From positions 19,127,300-19,191,299 of the forward strand of contig CM057231.1 of the NCBI GenBank assembly GCA_029891385.1: DNA of 64,000 bases, written 5' to 3'. Below, in pieces: positions 38,233 to 52,316 of this stretch. The translations under genes were made by a program, and so were the position numbers. The stretch comes from Erythroxylum novogranatense. Its lineage: Eukaryota > Streptophyta > Magnoliopsida > Malpighiales > Erythroxylaceae. The notes beneath the pieces were generated by a model. That model did not search any database. It was not told the DNA's origin and saw only the letters and a program-made list of their open reading frames with translations. Each line of letters opens with the position of its first letter. The stretch's first letter is position 1.

Positions 38233-38360
38233 GAGCCAGTGGCTCTGAAAACATTAGGTTTGAAGCCCTGATACATTGAGCCTGAGGCTCTGAATACGTT
38301 GGACCTGAGGTCCTGTGCATTGAGTTGAAAGCTCTCATATACGTTGGGCGTGATATGCCC
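38233..38360. repeat. Row of mini-hairpins in LTR 1
   Basis: GAGCCAGTGGCTC (38233), a decayed copy near 38256, GAGCCTGAGGCTC (38278), GGACCTGAGGTCC (38301), GAGTTGAAAGCTC (38322, one G-T wobble) and GGGCGTGATATGCCC (38346). The period is 21-24 bp. The LTR 2 copy has GGGCTTGAAGCCC for the decayed one and GGACTTGAGGTCC, again a wobble. Confidence 0.9.
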
Positions 38361-38980
38361 TGATACGGTGGCTGCTCTGGTCACAACTGCCTTTACCTGA
38401 TCATACTTTTATGCATGCAATGTACATGTTCCAATTTCCATTTACATGTCAATGCAATTTGCCATTTCTTCGGACTTTCGGTCCGGTATTTCAATCATAT
38501 ACATTTTCAATTTATTGCATTGATGCATTCACAGTTATTTACACACATTAGCACTTCAATATCACATTTCCAACATTTCGGACACCCCTGGTCCGAAATC
38601 AATCAAAATCAAACACACAGATCCTTCCTTAACTCCACATGGCATCAATGCGTAATATTAAACACACACATAGATTGAGAAACCAACTAGGTTACTCACC
38701 TATCACTTCCGAGCTAATGTCAGAAAGTCTCTGCCACGTCGGTCGAACGACGTTCCAATTGGACCTCTATAAGAATCAGAGAAGAAAACGATCACTAATT
38801 ATCCAATCTGAATTCGTTAATGATGCACATGTAGGTGTATAATGCATGTTCATGAATTCCCGGCCCTTATTTCCTTCTCTTTTTCCCTTTTTCCTGTCTG
38901 ACATTCTAACTAGCATATCTCTTTACACACAATTCAGAAAATTACAAACCACACCTTGTTGGAAAGATTATGAAAAACTC

Positions 38981-39750
38981 TACAAGTTTCATGAAGACCC
39001 CAACAAGCAATTTTACCCCGAAGGGTATCAAAATCCAATTGAAACTTCTGCCCATGCACTACCTCTTAAAACAAAACAGTACTTGTAAATTCAGTAACTT
39101 TCATTCTATTCAGTCACAAATTGCACCATAAATATGCTCAGAAAGATAACAATGTGATCTACAACTTTCATGAACAATATAAAATCAAATTCAATGGTTA
39201 ACTAGGTCAAACAATTCAGTGAATGCTGCTGTCCCTGCAAGTACTCAATCTGGACAGTAATGTTCTAAACAGTATATCTTTTTGCACAAATGTCAAATAA
39301 ATGCATACTTTATACCTATGGAAAGATCAAACACAATGCTACACTTCCCATGAAGGGCTTCAAAGCCAATTCCATATCTAACAAGCTTAAAACTTTCATG
39401 CAAGTTACTGATCAGGGCAGCAGTCAATAACCTCATGTAGGTACAGATTTTGAAAATTCATAACTCCCAAATTTGATCTCCAAAAATTTCATGCTAAATA
39501 CAATTTTCAAGATCAATGTTTCCTCTACAACTCTTCAGAGGATCACTCAAGCCAATTCAATTCACAAAAATTGCTAAAATTGCTTCCAATCAGAATGCTC
39601 ACAAAACTGACATTTCAGCTAGGTTTCACCAAAATGCATTGTTCCAGTCAACAGTCATCAGTTCATATCTCACAATATACAAATCGAAAAATTGCAAACT
39701 CAGCGGCATTGGAAAGCTATCAATACAGGCTTAAACTTTCATTTAGACCA
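38981..39750 (-). repeat. Degenerate about 180-bp tandem repeats in LTR 1
   Basis: TACAAGTTTCATGAAG-like markers at 38981, 39160, 39340 and 39526, then a weaker one near 39731; spacings 179, 180, 186 and about 205. LTR 2 and LTR 3 carry the same series. Confidence 0.75.
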
Positions 39751-41055
39751 TTTTCCCTAATTCCTTCTCAATTAATTTAGAAAAATCAGCAAAACTCTTA
39801 GGTCATCAATCCGGATACTGTTCACCTAGGTCAAAACAGTAACTTTCCAAGCCAAAATTCAACCTCTTAAGGTTAAAATTAGACAACACCTATTTCACAC
39901 AAAAATGTAGCCAACAACCTAAAGTTTAATTGGGTACAAATCTCGACTAATTTGCATAACCACACAATGAGTTATGATCAAAACAGTACAGTGGGTCAAA
40001 ATCTCCATTTTCCAGCTTTCATCTTCAACTTACACTTCCTATCATGCCAATTCAAATTCTACTACCATAAGCATCTCAATTGGACACAAAATCAGTTCCT
40101 ATATCATTCATACATTCACTAGGAGTAACCACCTCAAGTTGGCAGCCCTAACCTCTTCATTTCCATGCAAGAATAATCGTCAATATTCAATCAAAAGCAA
40201 GCTAAAACCAAATTCAACCATAGTCATTCATTATCCTAACACACCATACATTTATACCCAACAATTCCACCTATAACTTTCATCAAATTAAAGCATCAAT
40301 AATCATAATAAATGCACTAAAAGTCCCATTGAATGCATCTAACAACCATGATTCATCAACTACATAATCAAAGCATAATTAAAACTTAACTTAATCACTT
40401 ACCAATTCAAGCTTCCACTCTTTCCCACTCTCCAATCACTTCACTTTCTTACTTCACTTCTAAAGCCCATACATGGCTATCACCTTGGATAGAGACTTAA
40501 GCTCATATGCAAGTAAAGAGGACTCTTAAGGTTGGAGGAAATAAGAACACTTTGAGGAGAGAACCAAAAATTCGATGGAGAGGAAAACCAAGAGCAAGTT
40601 TCGGATGACGGAAATAATAAGCATTTAAGTCTTCTTTTCATTCTATTTCATAGGGCACAACCGAGAGAGTGGCTTTAGCATAAGACAAAAATCATTAATT
40701 CAAAGGACAAATGGCATTAGAAGGAAGAAAGAGACAAATTAGATATAAAACAAAGTAAGGATAGGATTTAGAAATCCTACAACAATTTGACCCATTCTAG
40801 TCCAATGATCCTAATTTCAATTCCAAAATAAAATACCCAATATGACAGTGCCATTGGGTAGCAATTTTCGCTACCGAAAAGCAACCGGTTAGCCACTTGG
40901 CGATTTTCTTCCGGTCCGGGAAATTTTTTCGGAAAATTCCAGAAAAATTCCTAAAAATTCCTTAAAATATAAAACACTCAGTGGCGCAATCAGAATAATT
41001 TTTCAAACCCAATAACCACGTTAATCACAATAAAATTACATTAGGCACGAAAACC

Positions 41056-41079
41056 GGGAATGTCATGTATGCATGTACA
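41056..41079 (-). promoter_or_regulatory. Conserved LTR motif, candidate transcription start (family E)
   Basis: In LTR sense TGTACATGCAT, two bases, ATGACATTCCC, 130 bp inside the LTR edge. No TATA stretch is obvious upstream here. LTR 2 has the same motif with small changes, and LTR 3 reads TGCATATAC on plus. Confidence 0.45.
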
Positions 41080-41209
41080 GTTATTTCATGTGCACAACTG
41101 ATACTGTGTATCAATCCTATTATCCAAGAACAGTCCTAATTCATCCCAATCCATCTCATCATATGCCAATTTACTAGTTTACCCTTCTTGTCGAGGGTGG
41201 GATGTTACA

Positions 41210-41236
41210 ACTCCCCCCTCCTTATAAAAAATTTCG
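41210..41236 (-). other. Polypurine tract and Gypsy 3' border motif, copy 1
   Basis: Read on minus, AAGGAGGGGGGAGT directly precedes the LTR start TGTAACATCCC, with TTCGAGGACGAAATT just upstream. The second copy is at 48590-48616. Confidence 0.85.
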
Positions 41237-44200
41237 TCCTCGAAATTCTCAGTCAACGGTTCACTATGACAGTTATCAAATGTCCCTACATATCCCAAAT
41301 ACTTTTCCACTCAATGATTCATTTTTCCTAAAAGTCACAGTAACCACACTCAGTAAGTTGTTCAGTTACTTATTTGGCTAACTCATTATCACTCATCACA
41401 GTAGACGAACTCTACAATGCTGTCAGTTGGCGATTTCACTATCTTAACTATCTCACTTGCCCTTTTCAGAGTAGCCACTACCTTTAGTTTCGATGCTATG
41501 ACTCAGTTCTTTTTTTTTTTTCTGAACCTGTCCACTTATCATAATTTATCAATCCAATACCTTTTTCGCCAGTAACATGTAGACTAATTTGTGTTCCATT
41601 GATACCCCTTTTTATCACTTCTGAGTACATCTTGCCAAGGTGATACTTACCATAACCTCCTTTATCTCGTCCCTGACGATTCACTTTCCTTTGGTACCAA
41701 TACCGTGACATTTAGATCCATTTCGCTATAACCAGTAATAATTTACCTAATGCAGTCATTCTTTATATGCCATTGGCTCTGTGTTCAAATTCAACTCTCC
41801 TTAGACAATTCACTGTTCTAAAGTGTTAACGCACTTTATTCGGATATGTAGTTTACTCTAGTTCATTTGTCCGATCCGATTCCACCTCCACTAACCCGTT
41901 CAACTTTCCTGAGTCACTTTCCTTTGTTTCACTCATCACAGTCTCAAATCCATTAGGGTCTTTGACTCCCGTTAGGCAATCGATGTAGCGAAGATATCCT
42001 ACAGTAAATCAGAACTCTATAACACGATCATAATCAAGCATTTTTCCTGTTGAACATTCAAACCTATAAGCACTTGAATCAATAATCACTTCATTCTATA
42101 CCCACAGTTATTCAATTTCACTTTTCGCATATGATTACTAGAATGTCTAGCTTCAACTGTTCACTTTCTTGTTCTAGCACTTTTGATTGGGAACCCATAC
42201 TTCTTCTTTAAATCATTCAATATTGTTCTTTTCCGATTTCACTCGCATATTCAGACTCATCATAAGACACACCAGTTTAACTCCTACACTTTTAACCTTT
42301 CTTACCTCTATCCAATATCACTAAATCTATGACTTCAATTCTCTTGTAGCACTTTATTTTGCCCCATATAAAGTATTTATTCTGTTCAGTTCAGAATTGT
42401 CTGTTCACTATTTGAGACTACAGTAGACCTTTATGCCATTCCAACTCTCAACTTCTACATGATGTATTCCATATAGGAATCTAAGGTCTCCAAGGCTTGA
42501 AACCATTTCACTCATAGCACTGATACCATTTATCAAAACAATTCAGTTCCTCGTATACCGTTCTAACAAATTGACATGTCATCCCACACTGCTCAATTTC
42601 CAAAGGGATGCTTCTTACCAGTGCCAGGTTCTTCCATTTTTCATATAACTCTTTTACTTTGCAACACTTGCAAACACATAGTCATCAGTTAATACCATTT
42701 ATTACCTCATATCCATCTCTAGACATTACTCATTGTTGTTTTTAACAGAAATCAGTCAAACTTTTCATTGAGTCCAAGGTAACACTACATCACGTCAGTT
42801 TCAGTTTCCCTTAATGACTTCTTGTTGCTATGAAATTTCTCTTATCAATTGCTTTCCTGTCATTCTCATCGACATATGCCAATGCCTAGTCATCCATACT
42901 TGGACCTCCATAAATTCCACTTCATTTGAGTATTTCACTTCGCAGTTCGGGACTATTTTGCATCACATAAAGAGACCCATGCACTCCACATTTCAATAGA
43001 ATCACCTCAAATTAAAATTCCACTTACATAGTTGGATACTTTACATTTCCGTATACACAATGCAGATAACCTCAGTAGTATATTTTTCACATGTTATGCC
43101 TAAATCTTCTCTTGAGATATATCTCAATTTCACTTTTAATTTCGTCCATACATATTTTCGATTTGTTCCTGTCATGACCATTAGTCTTGCAACCGGCATT
43201 ATACTGTTCACCACATTCTCATCAGCCAACTAGTTTCCCTAATTGCTTTTCAATCATCCGTGGTATCTCAAAAGCTTAATTTCAACTATACGCACAATCT
43301 CAGTCAGAACAATTTTATGCCATAATGTTAAAGATCAAAACATTCCTTGCACTAAATACACTTTCTTTAACCCTTATACTTTACTATACACATTACCCAA
43401 AATCATTTCATCTTATCCGGAAGCCAATTATTAACCTATACGATTCAGAATTCCACAAAAATCCTTTCCGTTTATGCCAATCCTCAAATAGAGGACTTAT
43501 GCTATAATCATTTTTCATTTCCTCCCATTCGGGCATGGGCATGCCCAGTCCTCTTAAGTTTGGCTTTCACCCATTATGAACTTTACACTTATAGAAACTA
43601 AGTCATCTACGATTTCCTCTATGTTTTTTCCATGTCTATGTCACATCAGTTTCATGCATCATGATCATCTCACTATCCAGTATATACTCCCAACAGTAAA
43701 TTAACGTAAATGCGATAACTCTCTTTATATATCACTATCCTTGATTCATTGGCATTGTCATTGTTTCACTATCTTTATCCTTGTTTCCTTTCCCACTCGT
43801 CACTGTACTTCTTTTCACATAGTTTTCTTCGTATATCATGAGTGTGTCAGCTTGACCTTTTAAGGTCATATCCACTTGGCTTATATACTGTCATCGTATT
43901 ATTGCTATGTATCTTTGTATTTTCCTATAGAAACAATCCACGATAGGGTATTCACAATACTAGTACATTTGGGGATGTGTCCCCAAACACAACAAAATCC
44001 TAGATACTCATACACTGTCTCTCTCTCTATTTACCCATCCAGTTCCCATTTCTATGTCCATATGTCCATATTCAGATATTCAACCAATCCAGAATTTTCC
44101 AATACACTATCAGGAGAAATTGTCAGTCTCTCTTTTTCCCTTAATATCTTTTGATACTAGTTTCCAAACTCTTAGCACATTATTCGCATAACCATTTCAG

Positions 44201-44926
44201 TCTCAAGCTTATGCGCTCAGGAGCATAACCGTTTCACGAATTCATTTCAGTTTATCCGTACACTTTCGTCTCACCATTTCTACTTCGTCTTACCCTAATA
44301 GTCACTTTGCTCTTTCAGTTCTTTGTAGACCGTTACAATACAATATCGATCTCAATACAATCTCGCTATCATCATCTATGATATCCACTAACACAAATGT
44401 AGTGAATCCATATCTGCCTGATCGAACCATATAGTCTTTGCTCATTTCCAGTTCCCATTTCGTCGAAGATACAAGTCAGAACTCTAATTACCTCATCATG
44501 TAATTGCACATAGGCCGACAATAACCAGTATGTTTCTCATATCTACAGTGGACCTCTCCAAGTTCTAGGCATGTTCGTTTTCTGTCGCCATTATAGTGCC
44601 ACTTTAATCAGGGGACTCAATTTGATATCAATCCTTTCCTTAATCAGTCGAGGCCAACATAGGCATTCTAACCACAGTACATTATACTTCTCATTATCGA
44701 TGTTTCCTTTTTCCCATTCCTCATTGCCCATACACATTCATGGACTCACATTCTCATACCTTCTCACTATTCTCATACTTCATCATTTAACACATGTTTA
44801 CACGTAGGATTTATCCTCGTGCGACTCAAACTGGGGATCAGCTACCACGGTCTGCAACGACATGACTCAAATGCATGCAACTAGACCTATGTTTCAAACT
44901 GTGCCGAGATATATTCGTATTGCTGG

Positions 44927-44938
44927 GCTCTGATACCA
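44927..44938 (-). other. Primer binding site, copy 1
   Basis: GCTCTGATACCA on plus is TGGTATCAGAGC on minus, the initiator tRNA-Met complement, four bases from LTR 2. Confidence 0.9.
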
Positions 44939-44942
44939 CCTA

Positions 44943-47900
44943 TGTAGCATCCCACTCCCGCAAGACCCAAACCTGATATCGATGGTGATATCCGAGCCCG
45001 TTCCCTACGAGGGTGGTATGCTAGAACGGTCAAATCAATTTAAATCTCAGAAAAAAATAATTAATTTCTTTTCGAAAACAATAGAGTGCGCAGATATCGG
45101 TAAACAATTTGGGTCACGATATGAAAACATTTTCAATCACAGTCCAATTTCAATCATAAAACCATTCATACACGCATAGATTGACAGCCAATTTGGGCCC
45201 AATACAATAACAATATTTATCTGCGAAAGATAAAATTTTTCACATATAACATAAAACCAGAATGACTCAAATGCAGACATGAGACTGATCCCGACGCCAA
45301 ACTCTGCCTTGCTTGCAGTAATCATACTCCCGTTTCACTAACGGGGTACTCTTCAATTCCTGAAAAAAAATAGTTGCAATGTTGGGTGAGTTTGCAAACT
45401 GAATGAGAAACCATCATCGATTGTTCACTCAATTCATGCATATTCAATCAATTTACCAAATAATACATACAATCACATTTCTCAAATGTAAGGCGTTTCG
45501 CCTTTAACACAATTCATATTCAATCATTTATAGATGCAATGCACATGTGATACTTTTCATTTTCATTTTGTTGTTGTGACCGTGCGCCAGAAACTGTCCC
45601 AGTGATGGGCACATTGCGTTGAGCCAGGGGCTCTGAAAATATTGGGCTTGAAGCCCTGATACATTGAGCCTGAGGCTCTGAATACATTGGACTTGAGGTC
45701 CTGTGCGTTGAGTTGAAAGCTCTCATATACGTTGGGCGTGATATGCCCTGATACGGTGCATTGCTCGGTCAACCGCTTTTATCGATCATACTTTTATGCA
45801 TGCAATGTACATGTTCCAATTTCCATTTACATGTCAATGCTATTTGCCATTTCTTCGGAATTTCAGTCCGGTATTTCAATCATATACATTTTCAATTTAT
45901 TGCATTGATGTATTCACAGTCATTTACACACATTAGCACTTCAATATCACATTTCTAACATTTCGGACACCCCTGGTCTGAAATCAATCAAAATCAAACA
46001 CACAGATCCTTCCTTAACTCCACATGGCATCAATGCGTAATATTAAACACACACATAGATTGAGAAACCAACTAGGTTACTCACCTATCACTTCCGAGCT
46101 AATGCCGGGAAGTCTCTGCCACGTCGGTCGAACGACGTTCCAATTGGGGCTTTATAAGAATTAGAGAAGAAAATGATCACTAATTATCCAATCCGAATTC
46201 GTTAATGATGCACATGTAGGTGTATAATGCATGTTCATGAATTCCCGGCCCTTATTTCCTTCTCTTTTTCCCATTTTCCTGTTTGACATTCTAACTAGCA
46301 TATCTCATTACACACAATTCAGAAAATTACAATCCACACCTTGTTGGAAAGATTATGAAAAACTCTACAAGTTTCATGAAGACCCCAACAAGCAATTTTA
46401 CTCCGAAGGGTATCAAAATCCAATTGAAACTTCTACCCATGCACTACCTCTTAAAACAGAACAGTATTTGTAAATTCAGTAACTTTCATTCTATTCAGTC
46501 AAAAATTGCACCATAAATATGCTCAGAAAGATAACAATGTGATATACAACTTTCATGAACAATATAAAATCAAATTCAATGGTTAACTAGGTCAAACAAT
46601 TCAGTGAATGCTGCTGTCCCTGCAAGTACTCAATCTGGACAGTAATGTTCTAAACAGTATATCTCCTTGCACAAATGTCTAATAAATGCATACTTTATAC
46701 ATATGGAAAGATCAAACACAATGCTACACTTCCCATGAGGGCTTTAAAGCCAATTCCATATCTAGCAAGCTTAAAACTTTCATGCAAGTTACTGATCAGG
46801 GAAGCAGTCAATAACCTCATGCATGTACAGATTTTGAAAATTCATAACTCCCAAATTTGATCTCCAAAAATTGCATGCTAAATACCATTTTCAAGATCAA
46901 TGTTTCCTCTACAACTCTTAAGAGGATCACTCAAGCCAATTCAATTCACAAAAATTGCTAAAATTGCTTCCAATCAGAATGCTCACAAAACTGACATTTC
47001 AGCTAGGTTTCACCAAAATGCATTGTTCCAGTCAACAGTCATCAGTTCATATCTCACAATATACAAATCGAAAAATTGCAAAATCAGCGGCATTGGAAAA
47101 CTAACAATGCAGGATTAAACTTTCATTTAGACCATTTTCCCTAATTCCTTCTCAATTAATTTAGAAAAATTAGCAAAACTCTTAGGTCATCAATCCGGAT
47201 ACTGTTCACCTAGGTCAAAACAGTAACTTTCCAAGGCAAAATTCAACCTCTTAAGGTTAAAATTAGACAACACCTATTGCACAAAAAAATGTAGCCAACA
47301 ACCTAAAGTTTAATTGGGAACAAATCTCGACTCATTTGCATAACCACACAATGAGTTATGCTCAAAACAGTACAGTGGGTCAAAATCTCCATTTTCCAGC
47401 TTTCATCTTCAACTTACACTTCCTATCATGCCAATTCAAATTCTACTACCATAAGCATCTCAATTGGACACAAAATCAGTTCCTATATCATTCATACATT
47501 CACTAGGAGTAACCACCTCAAGTTGGAAGCCCTAACCTCTTCATTTCCATGCAAGAATAATCATCAATATTCAATCAAAATCAAGCTAAAACCAAATTCA
47601 ACCATATTCATTCATTATCCTAACACACCATACATTTATACCCAACAATTCCACCTATAAATTTCATCAAATTAAAGCATCAATAATCATAATAAATGCA
47701 CTAAAAGTCCCATTGAATGCATCTAACAACCATGATTCATCAACTACATAATCAAAGCATAATTAAAACTTAACTTAATCACTTACCAATTCAAGCTTCC
47801 ACTCTTTCCCACTCTCCAATCACTTCACTTTCTTACTTCACTTCTAAAGCCCATACATGGCTATCACCTTGGATAGAGACTTAAGCTCATATGCAAGTAA

Positions 47901-48589
47901 AGAGGACTCTTAAGGTTGGAGGAAATAAGAACACTTTGAGGAGAGAACCAAAAATTCGATGGAGAGGAAAACCAAGAGCAAGTTTCGGATGACGGAAATA
48001 ATAAGCATTTAAGTCTTCTTTTCATTCTATTTCATAGGGCATAACCAAGAGAGAGGCTTTAGCATAATACAAAAATCATTAATTCAAAGGACAAATGGCA
48101 TTAGAAGGAAGAAAGAGACAAATTAGATATAAAACAAAGTAAGGATAGGATTTAGAAATCCTACAACAATTTGACCCATTCTAGTCCAATGATCCTAATT
48201 TCAATTCCAAAATAAAATACCCAATATGACAGTGCCATTAGGTAGCAATTTTCGCTACCGAAAAGCAACCGGTTAGCCACTTGACGATTTTCTTCCGGTC
48301 TGGGAATTTCTCCGAAAAATTCTAGAAAAATTCCTAAAAATTCCTTAAAATATAAAACACTCAGTGGCGCACTCAGAATAATTTTTCAAACCCAATAACC
48401 ACGTTAATCACAATAAAATTACATTAGGCACGAAAATCGGGAATGTCATGTATGCATGTACACTTATTTCATGTGCACAACCGATCATCGTATCAATCCT
48501 ATAATGCAAAACGGTCTAATTCATCCCAATCCATCTCATCTTATGCCAATTTACTAGTTTACCCTTCCTGTCGGGGGTGGGATGTTACA
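44943..48589 (-). repeat. LTR 2 (middle LTR) of family E
   Basis: 3647 bp, same ends as LTR 1. It serves both internal regions at once, as expected after unequal crossing-over. It differs from LTR 1 mainly by point changes and short mismatch clusters (for example 45590-45610 and 45757-45790). Confidence 0.95.
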
Positions 48590-51500
48590 ACTCCCCCCTC
48601 CTTATAAAAAATTTCGTCCTCGAAATTCTCAGTCAACGGTTCACTATGACAGTTATCAAATGTCCATACATATCCCATACACTTTTCCACTCAATGATTC
48701 ATTTTTCCTAAAAGTCACAGTAACCACACTCAGTAAGTTGTTCAGTCACTTATTTGGCTAACTCATTATCACTCATCACAGTAGACGAACTCTACAATGC
48801 TGTCAGTTGGCGATCTCACTATCTTAACTATCTCACTTGCCATTTTCAGAGTAGCCACTACCTTTAGTTTCGATGCTATGACTCAGTTCTTTTTTTTTTT
48901 TTTCCGAACCTGTCCACTTATCATATTTTATCAATCCAATACCTTTTTCGCCAGTAACATGTAGACTAATTTGTGTTCCATTGATACCCCTTTTTATCAC
49001 TTCTGAGTACATCTTGTCAAGGTGATACTTACCATAACCTCCTTTATCTCGTCCCTGACGATTCACTTTCCTTTGGTACCAATACAGTGACATTTAGATC
49101 CAATTTGCTATAGCCAGTAATAATTTACCTAATGCAGTCATTCTTTATATGCCATTGGCTCTGTGTTCAAATTCAACTCTCCTTAGACAATTCACTGTTC
49201 TAAAGTGCTAACGCACTTTATTCGGATATGTAGTTTACTCTAGTTCATTTGTCCGATCCGATTCCACCTCCACTAACCCGTTCAACTTTCCTGAGTCACT
49301 TTCCTTTGTTTCACTCATCACAATCTCAAATCCATTAGGGTCTTTGACTCCCGTTAGGCACTGTGCAGTGTAGCAGTATATCCCTACAGTAAATCAGAAC
49401 TCTATAACACGATCATAATCAAGCATTTTTCCTGTTGAACATTCAAACCTATAAGCACTTGAATCAATAATCACTTCATTCTATACCCACAGTTATTCAA
49501 TTTCACTTTTCGCATATGATTACTAGAATGTCTAGCTTCGACTGTTCACTTTCTTGTTCTAGCACTTTTGATCGGGTACCCATACTTCTTCTTTAAATCA
49601 TTCAATATTGTTTTTTTCCAATTTCACTCGCATATTCAGACTCATCATAAGACGCACCACTTTAACTCCTACACTTTTAACCTTTCTTACCTCTATCCAA
49701 TATCACTAAATCTACAACTTCAATTCTCTAGTAGCACTTTATTTTGCCCCATATAAAGTATTTATTCTGTTCAGTTCAGAATTGTCTGTTCACTATTTGA
49801 GACTACAGTAGACCTTTATGCCATTCCAACTCTAAACTTCTACATGATGTATTCCAGATAGGAATCTAAGGTCTCCAAGGCTTGAAACCATTTCACTCAT
49901 AGCACTGATACCATTTATCAAAACAATTCAGTTCCTCGTATACCGTTCTAACAAATTGACATGTCATCCCACACCGCTTCGATTTCGAAGGATGCTTCTT
50001 ACCGGTGCGAGTTCTTCCATTTTCATATAACTCTTTTACTTTACAACACTTGCAAACACATAGTCATCGCTAATACCATTTATTACCTCATATCCATCTC
50101 TAGACATTACTCATTGTTGTTTTTAATGACATCACCAAACTTTTCATTGAGTCCAGGTAACACTACATCACGTCGGCCAGTTTCCATAATGACTTCTTGT
50201 TGCTATGAACTTTCTCTTATCAATTGCTTTCTGTCATTCTCATCGACATATGCCAATGCCTAGTCATCCATACTTTGACCTCCATAAATTCCACTTCATT
50301 TGAGTATTTCACTTCGCAGTTCGGGACTATTTTGCATCACATAAAGAGACCCATGCACTCCACATTGCAATAGAATCACCTCAAATTAAAATTCCACTTA
50401 CATAGTTGGATACTTTACATTTCCGTATACACAATGCAGATAACCTCAGTAGTATATTTTTCACTTGTTATGCCTAAATCTTCTCTTGAGATATATCTCA
50501 ATTTCACTTTTAATTTCGTCCATACATATTTTCGATTTGTTCCTGTCAAGACCATTAGTCTTGCAACCGGCATTATACTGTTCACCACATTCTCATCAGC
50601 CAACTAGTTTCCCTAATTGCTTTTCAATCATCCGTGGTATCTCAAAAGCTCAATTTCAACTATACGCACAATCTCAGTCAGAACAATTTTATGCCATAAT
50701 GTGAAAGATCAAAACATTCCTTGCACTAAATACACTTTCTTTAACCCTTATACTTTACTATACACATTACCCGAAATCATTTCATCTTATCCGGAAGCCA
50801 ATTATTAACCTATACGATTCAGAATTCCACAAAACTCCTTTCCGTTTATGCCAATCCTCAAATAGAGGAATTATGCTATAATCATTTTTCATTTCCTTCT
50901 ATACGGGCATGGGCATGCCCAGTCCTCTGATGTCTGGCTTTCACCCATTAAGAACTTTACACTTATAGAAACTAAGTCATCTACGATTTCCTCTATGTTT
51001 TTTCCATGTCTATGTCACATCAGTTTCATGCATCATGATCATCTCACTATCCAGTATATACTCCCAACAGTAAATTAATGTAAATGCGATAACTCTCTTT
51101 ATATATCACTATCCTTGATTCATTGGCATTGTCATTGTTTCACTATCTTTATCCTTGTTTCCTTTCCCACTCGTCACTGTACTTCTTTTCACATAGTTTT
51201 CTTCGTATATCATGAATGTGTCAGCTTGACCTTTTAAGGTCATATCCACTTGGCTTATATACTGTCATCGTATTATTGCTACGTATCTTTGTATTTTCCT
51301 ACAGAAACAATCCACAATAGGGTATTCACAATACTAGTAGATTCGGGGATGTGTCCCCAAACACAACAAAATCCTAGATACTCATACACTATCTCTCTCT
51401 CTATTTACCCATCCAGTTCCCATTTCTATGTCCATATGTCCATATTCAGATATTCAACCAATCCAGAATTTTCCAATACACTATCAGGAGAAATTGTCAG

Positions 51501-52316
51501 TCTGTCTTTTTCCCTTAATATCTTTTGATACTAGTTTCCAAACTCTTAGCACATTATTCGCATAACCATTTCAGTCTCAAGCTTATGCGCTCAGGAGCAT
51601 AACCGTTTCACGAATTCATTTCAGTTTATCCGTACACTTTCGTCTCACCATTTCTACTTCGTCTTACCCTAATAGTCACTTTGCTCTTTCAGTTCTTTGT
51701 AGACCGTTACAATACAATATCGATCTCAATACAATCTCGCTATCATCATCTATGATATCCACTAACACAAATGTAGTGAATCCATATCTGCCTGATCGAA
51801 CCATATAGTCTTTGCTCATTTCCAGTTCCCATTTCGTCGAAGATATAAGTCAAAACTCTAATTACCTCATCATGTAATTGCACATAGGCCGACAATAACC
51901 AGTATGTTTCTCATATCTACAGTGGACCTCTCCAAGTTCTAGACATGTTCGTTTTCTGTCGCCATTATAGTGCCACTTTAATCAGGGGACTCAATTTGAT
52001 ATCAATCCTTTCCTTAATCAGTCGAGGCCAACATAGGCATTCTAACCACAGTACATTATACTTCTCATTATCGATGTTTCCTTTTTCCCATTCCTCATTG
52101 CCCATACACATTCATGGGCTCACATTCTCATACCTTCTCACTATTCTCACACTTCATCATTTAACACATGTTTACACGTAGGATTTATCTTCGTGCGACT
52201 CAGATTGGGGATTAGTTACCATGGTCTGCAACGACACGACTCAAATGCATGCAACTAGACCTATGTTTCAAACTGTGCCGAGATACATTCGTATTGCTGG
52301 GCTCTGATACCACCTA
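48590..52316 (-). other. Internal region 2 of family E (non-coding)
   Basis: 3727 bp, close copy of 41210-44942 with a polypurine tract at 48590 and a PBS near 52301. Mismatch clusters versus copy 1 lie near 49360-49385, 49978-50010 and 50125-50185. No coding frame was found. Confidence 0.8.
52301..52312 (-). other. Primer binding site, copy 2
   Basis: GCTCTGATACCA on plus, identical to copy 1, four bases from LTR 3. Confidence 0.9.

Larger units (their letters stand above)
37556..41209 (-). repeat. LTR 1 of family E (3' LTR of the element)
   Basis: 3654 bp, TGTAGCATCCC to GATGTTACA on plus. It holds a hairpin row (38233-38360), about 180-bp units (38981-39750) and the conserved motif at 41056-41079. 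The small frames inside (for example 39974-40276 plus, 100 codons) recur in the other LTRs but show no domain and are likely chance. Confidence 0.95.
41210..44942 (-). other. Internal region 1 of family E (non-coding)
   Basis: On minus it starts with the PBS (44927-44938) and ends with the polypurine tract (41210-41223). No frame exceeds 100 codons on either strand and no gag or pol motif was found. Frames such as minus 41496-41711 and plus 43876-44154 recur in internal region 2 only because the regions are copies. Confidence 0.75.

Noticed and set aside
39974..40276. 100-codon frame repeated at 47358-47660, and similar repeated frames in the array
   Set aside because: They recur only because the LTRs are copies; the third copy lacks a matching frame and no domain is visible.
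41496..41711. Minus frame in internal region 1, repeated at 48833-49093, as a gag remnant
   Set aside because: No zinc knuckle, protease or polymerase motif; too short and lacking any family hallmark.
44927..44938. tRNA gene fragment
   Set aside because: The match to initiator tRNA-Met is just the 12-base primer binding site beside an LTR.
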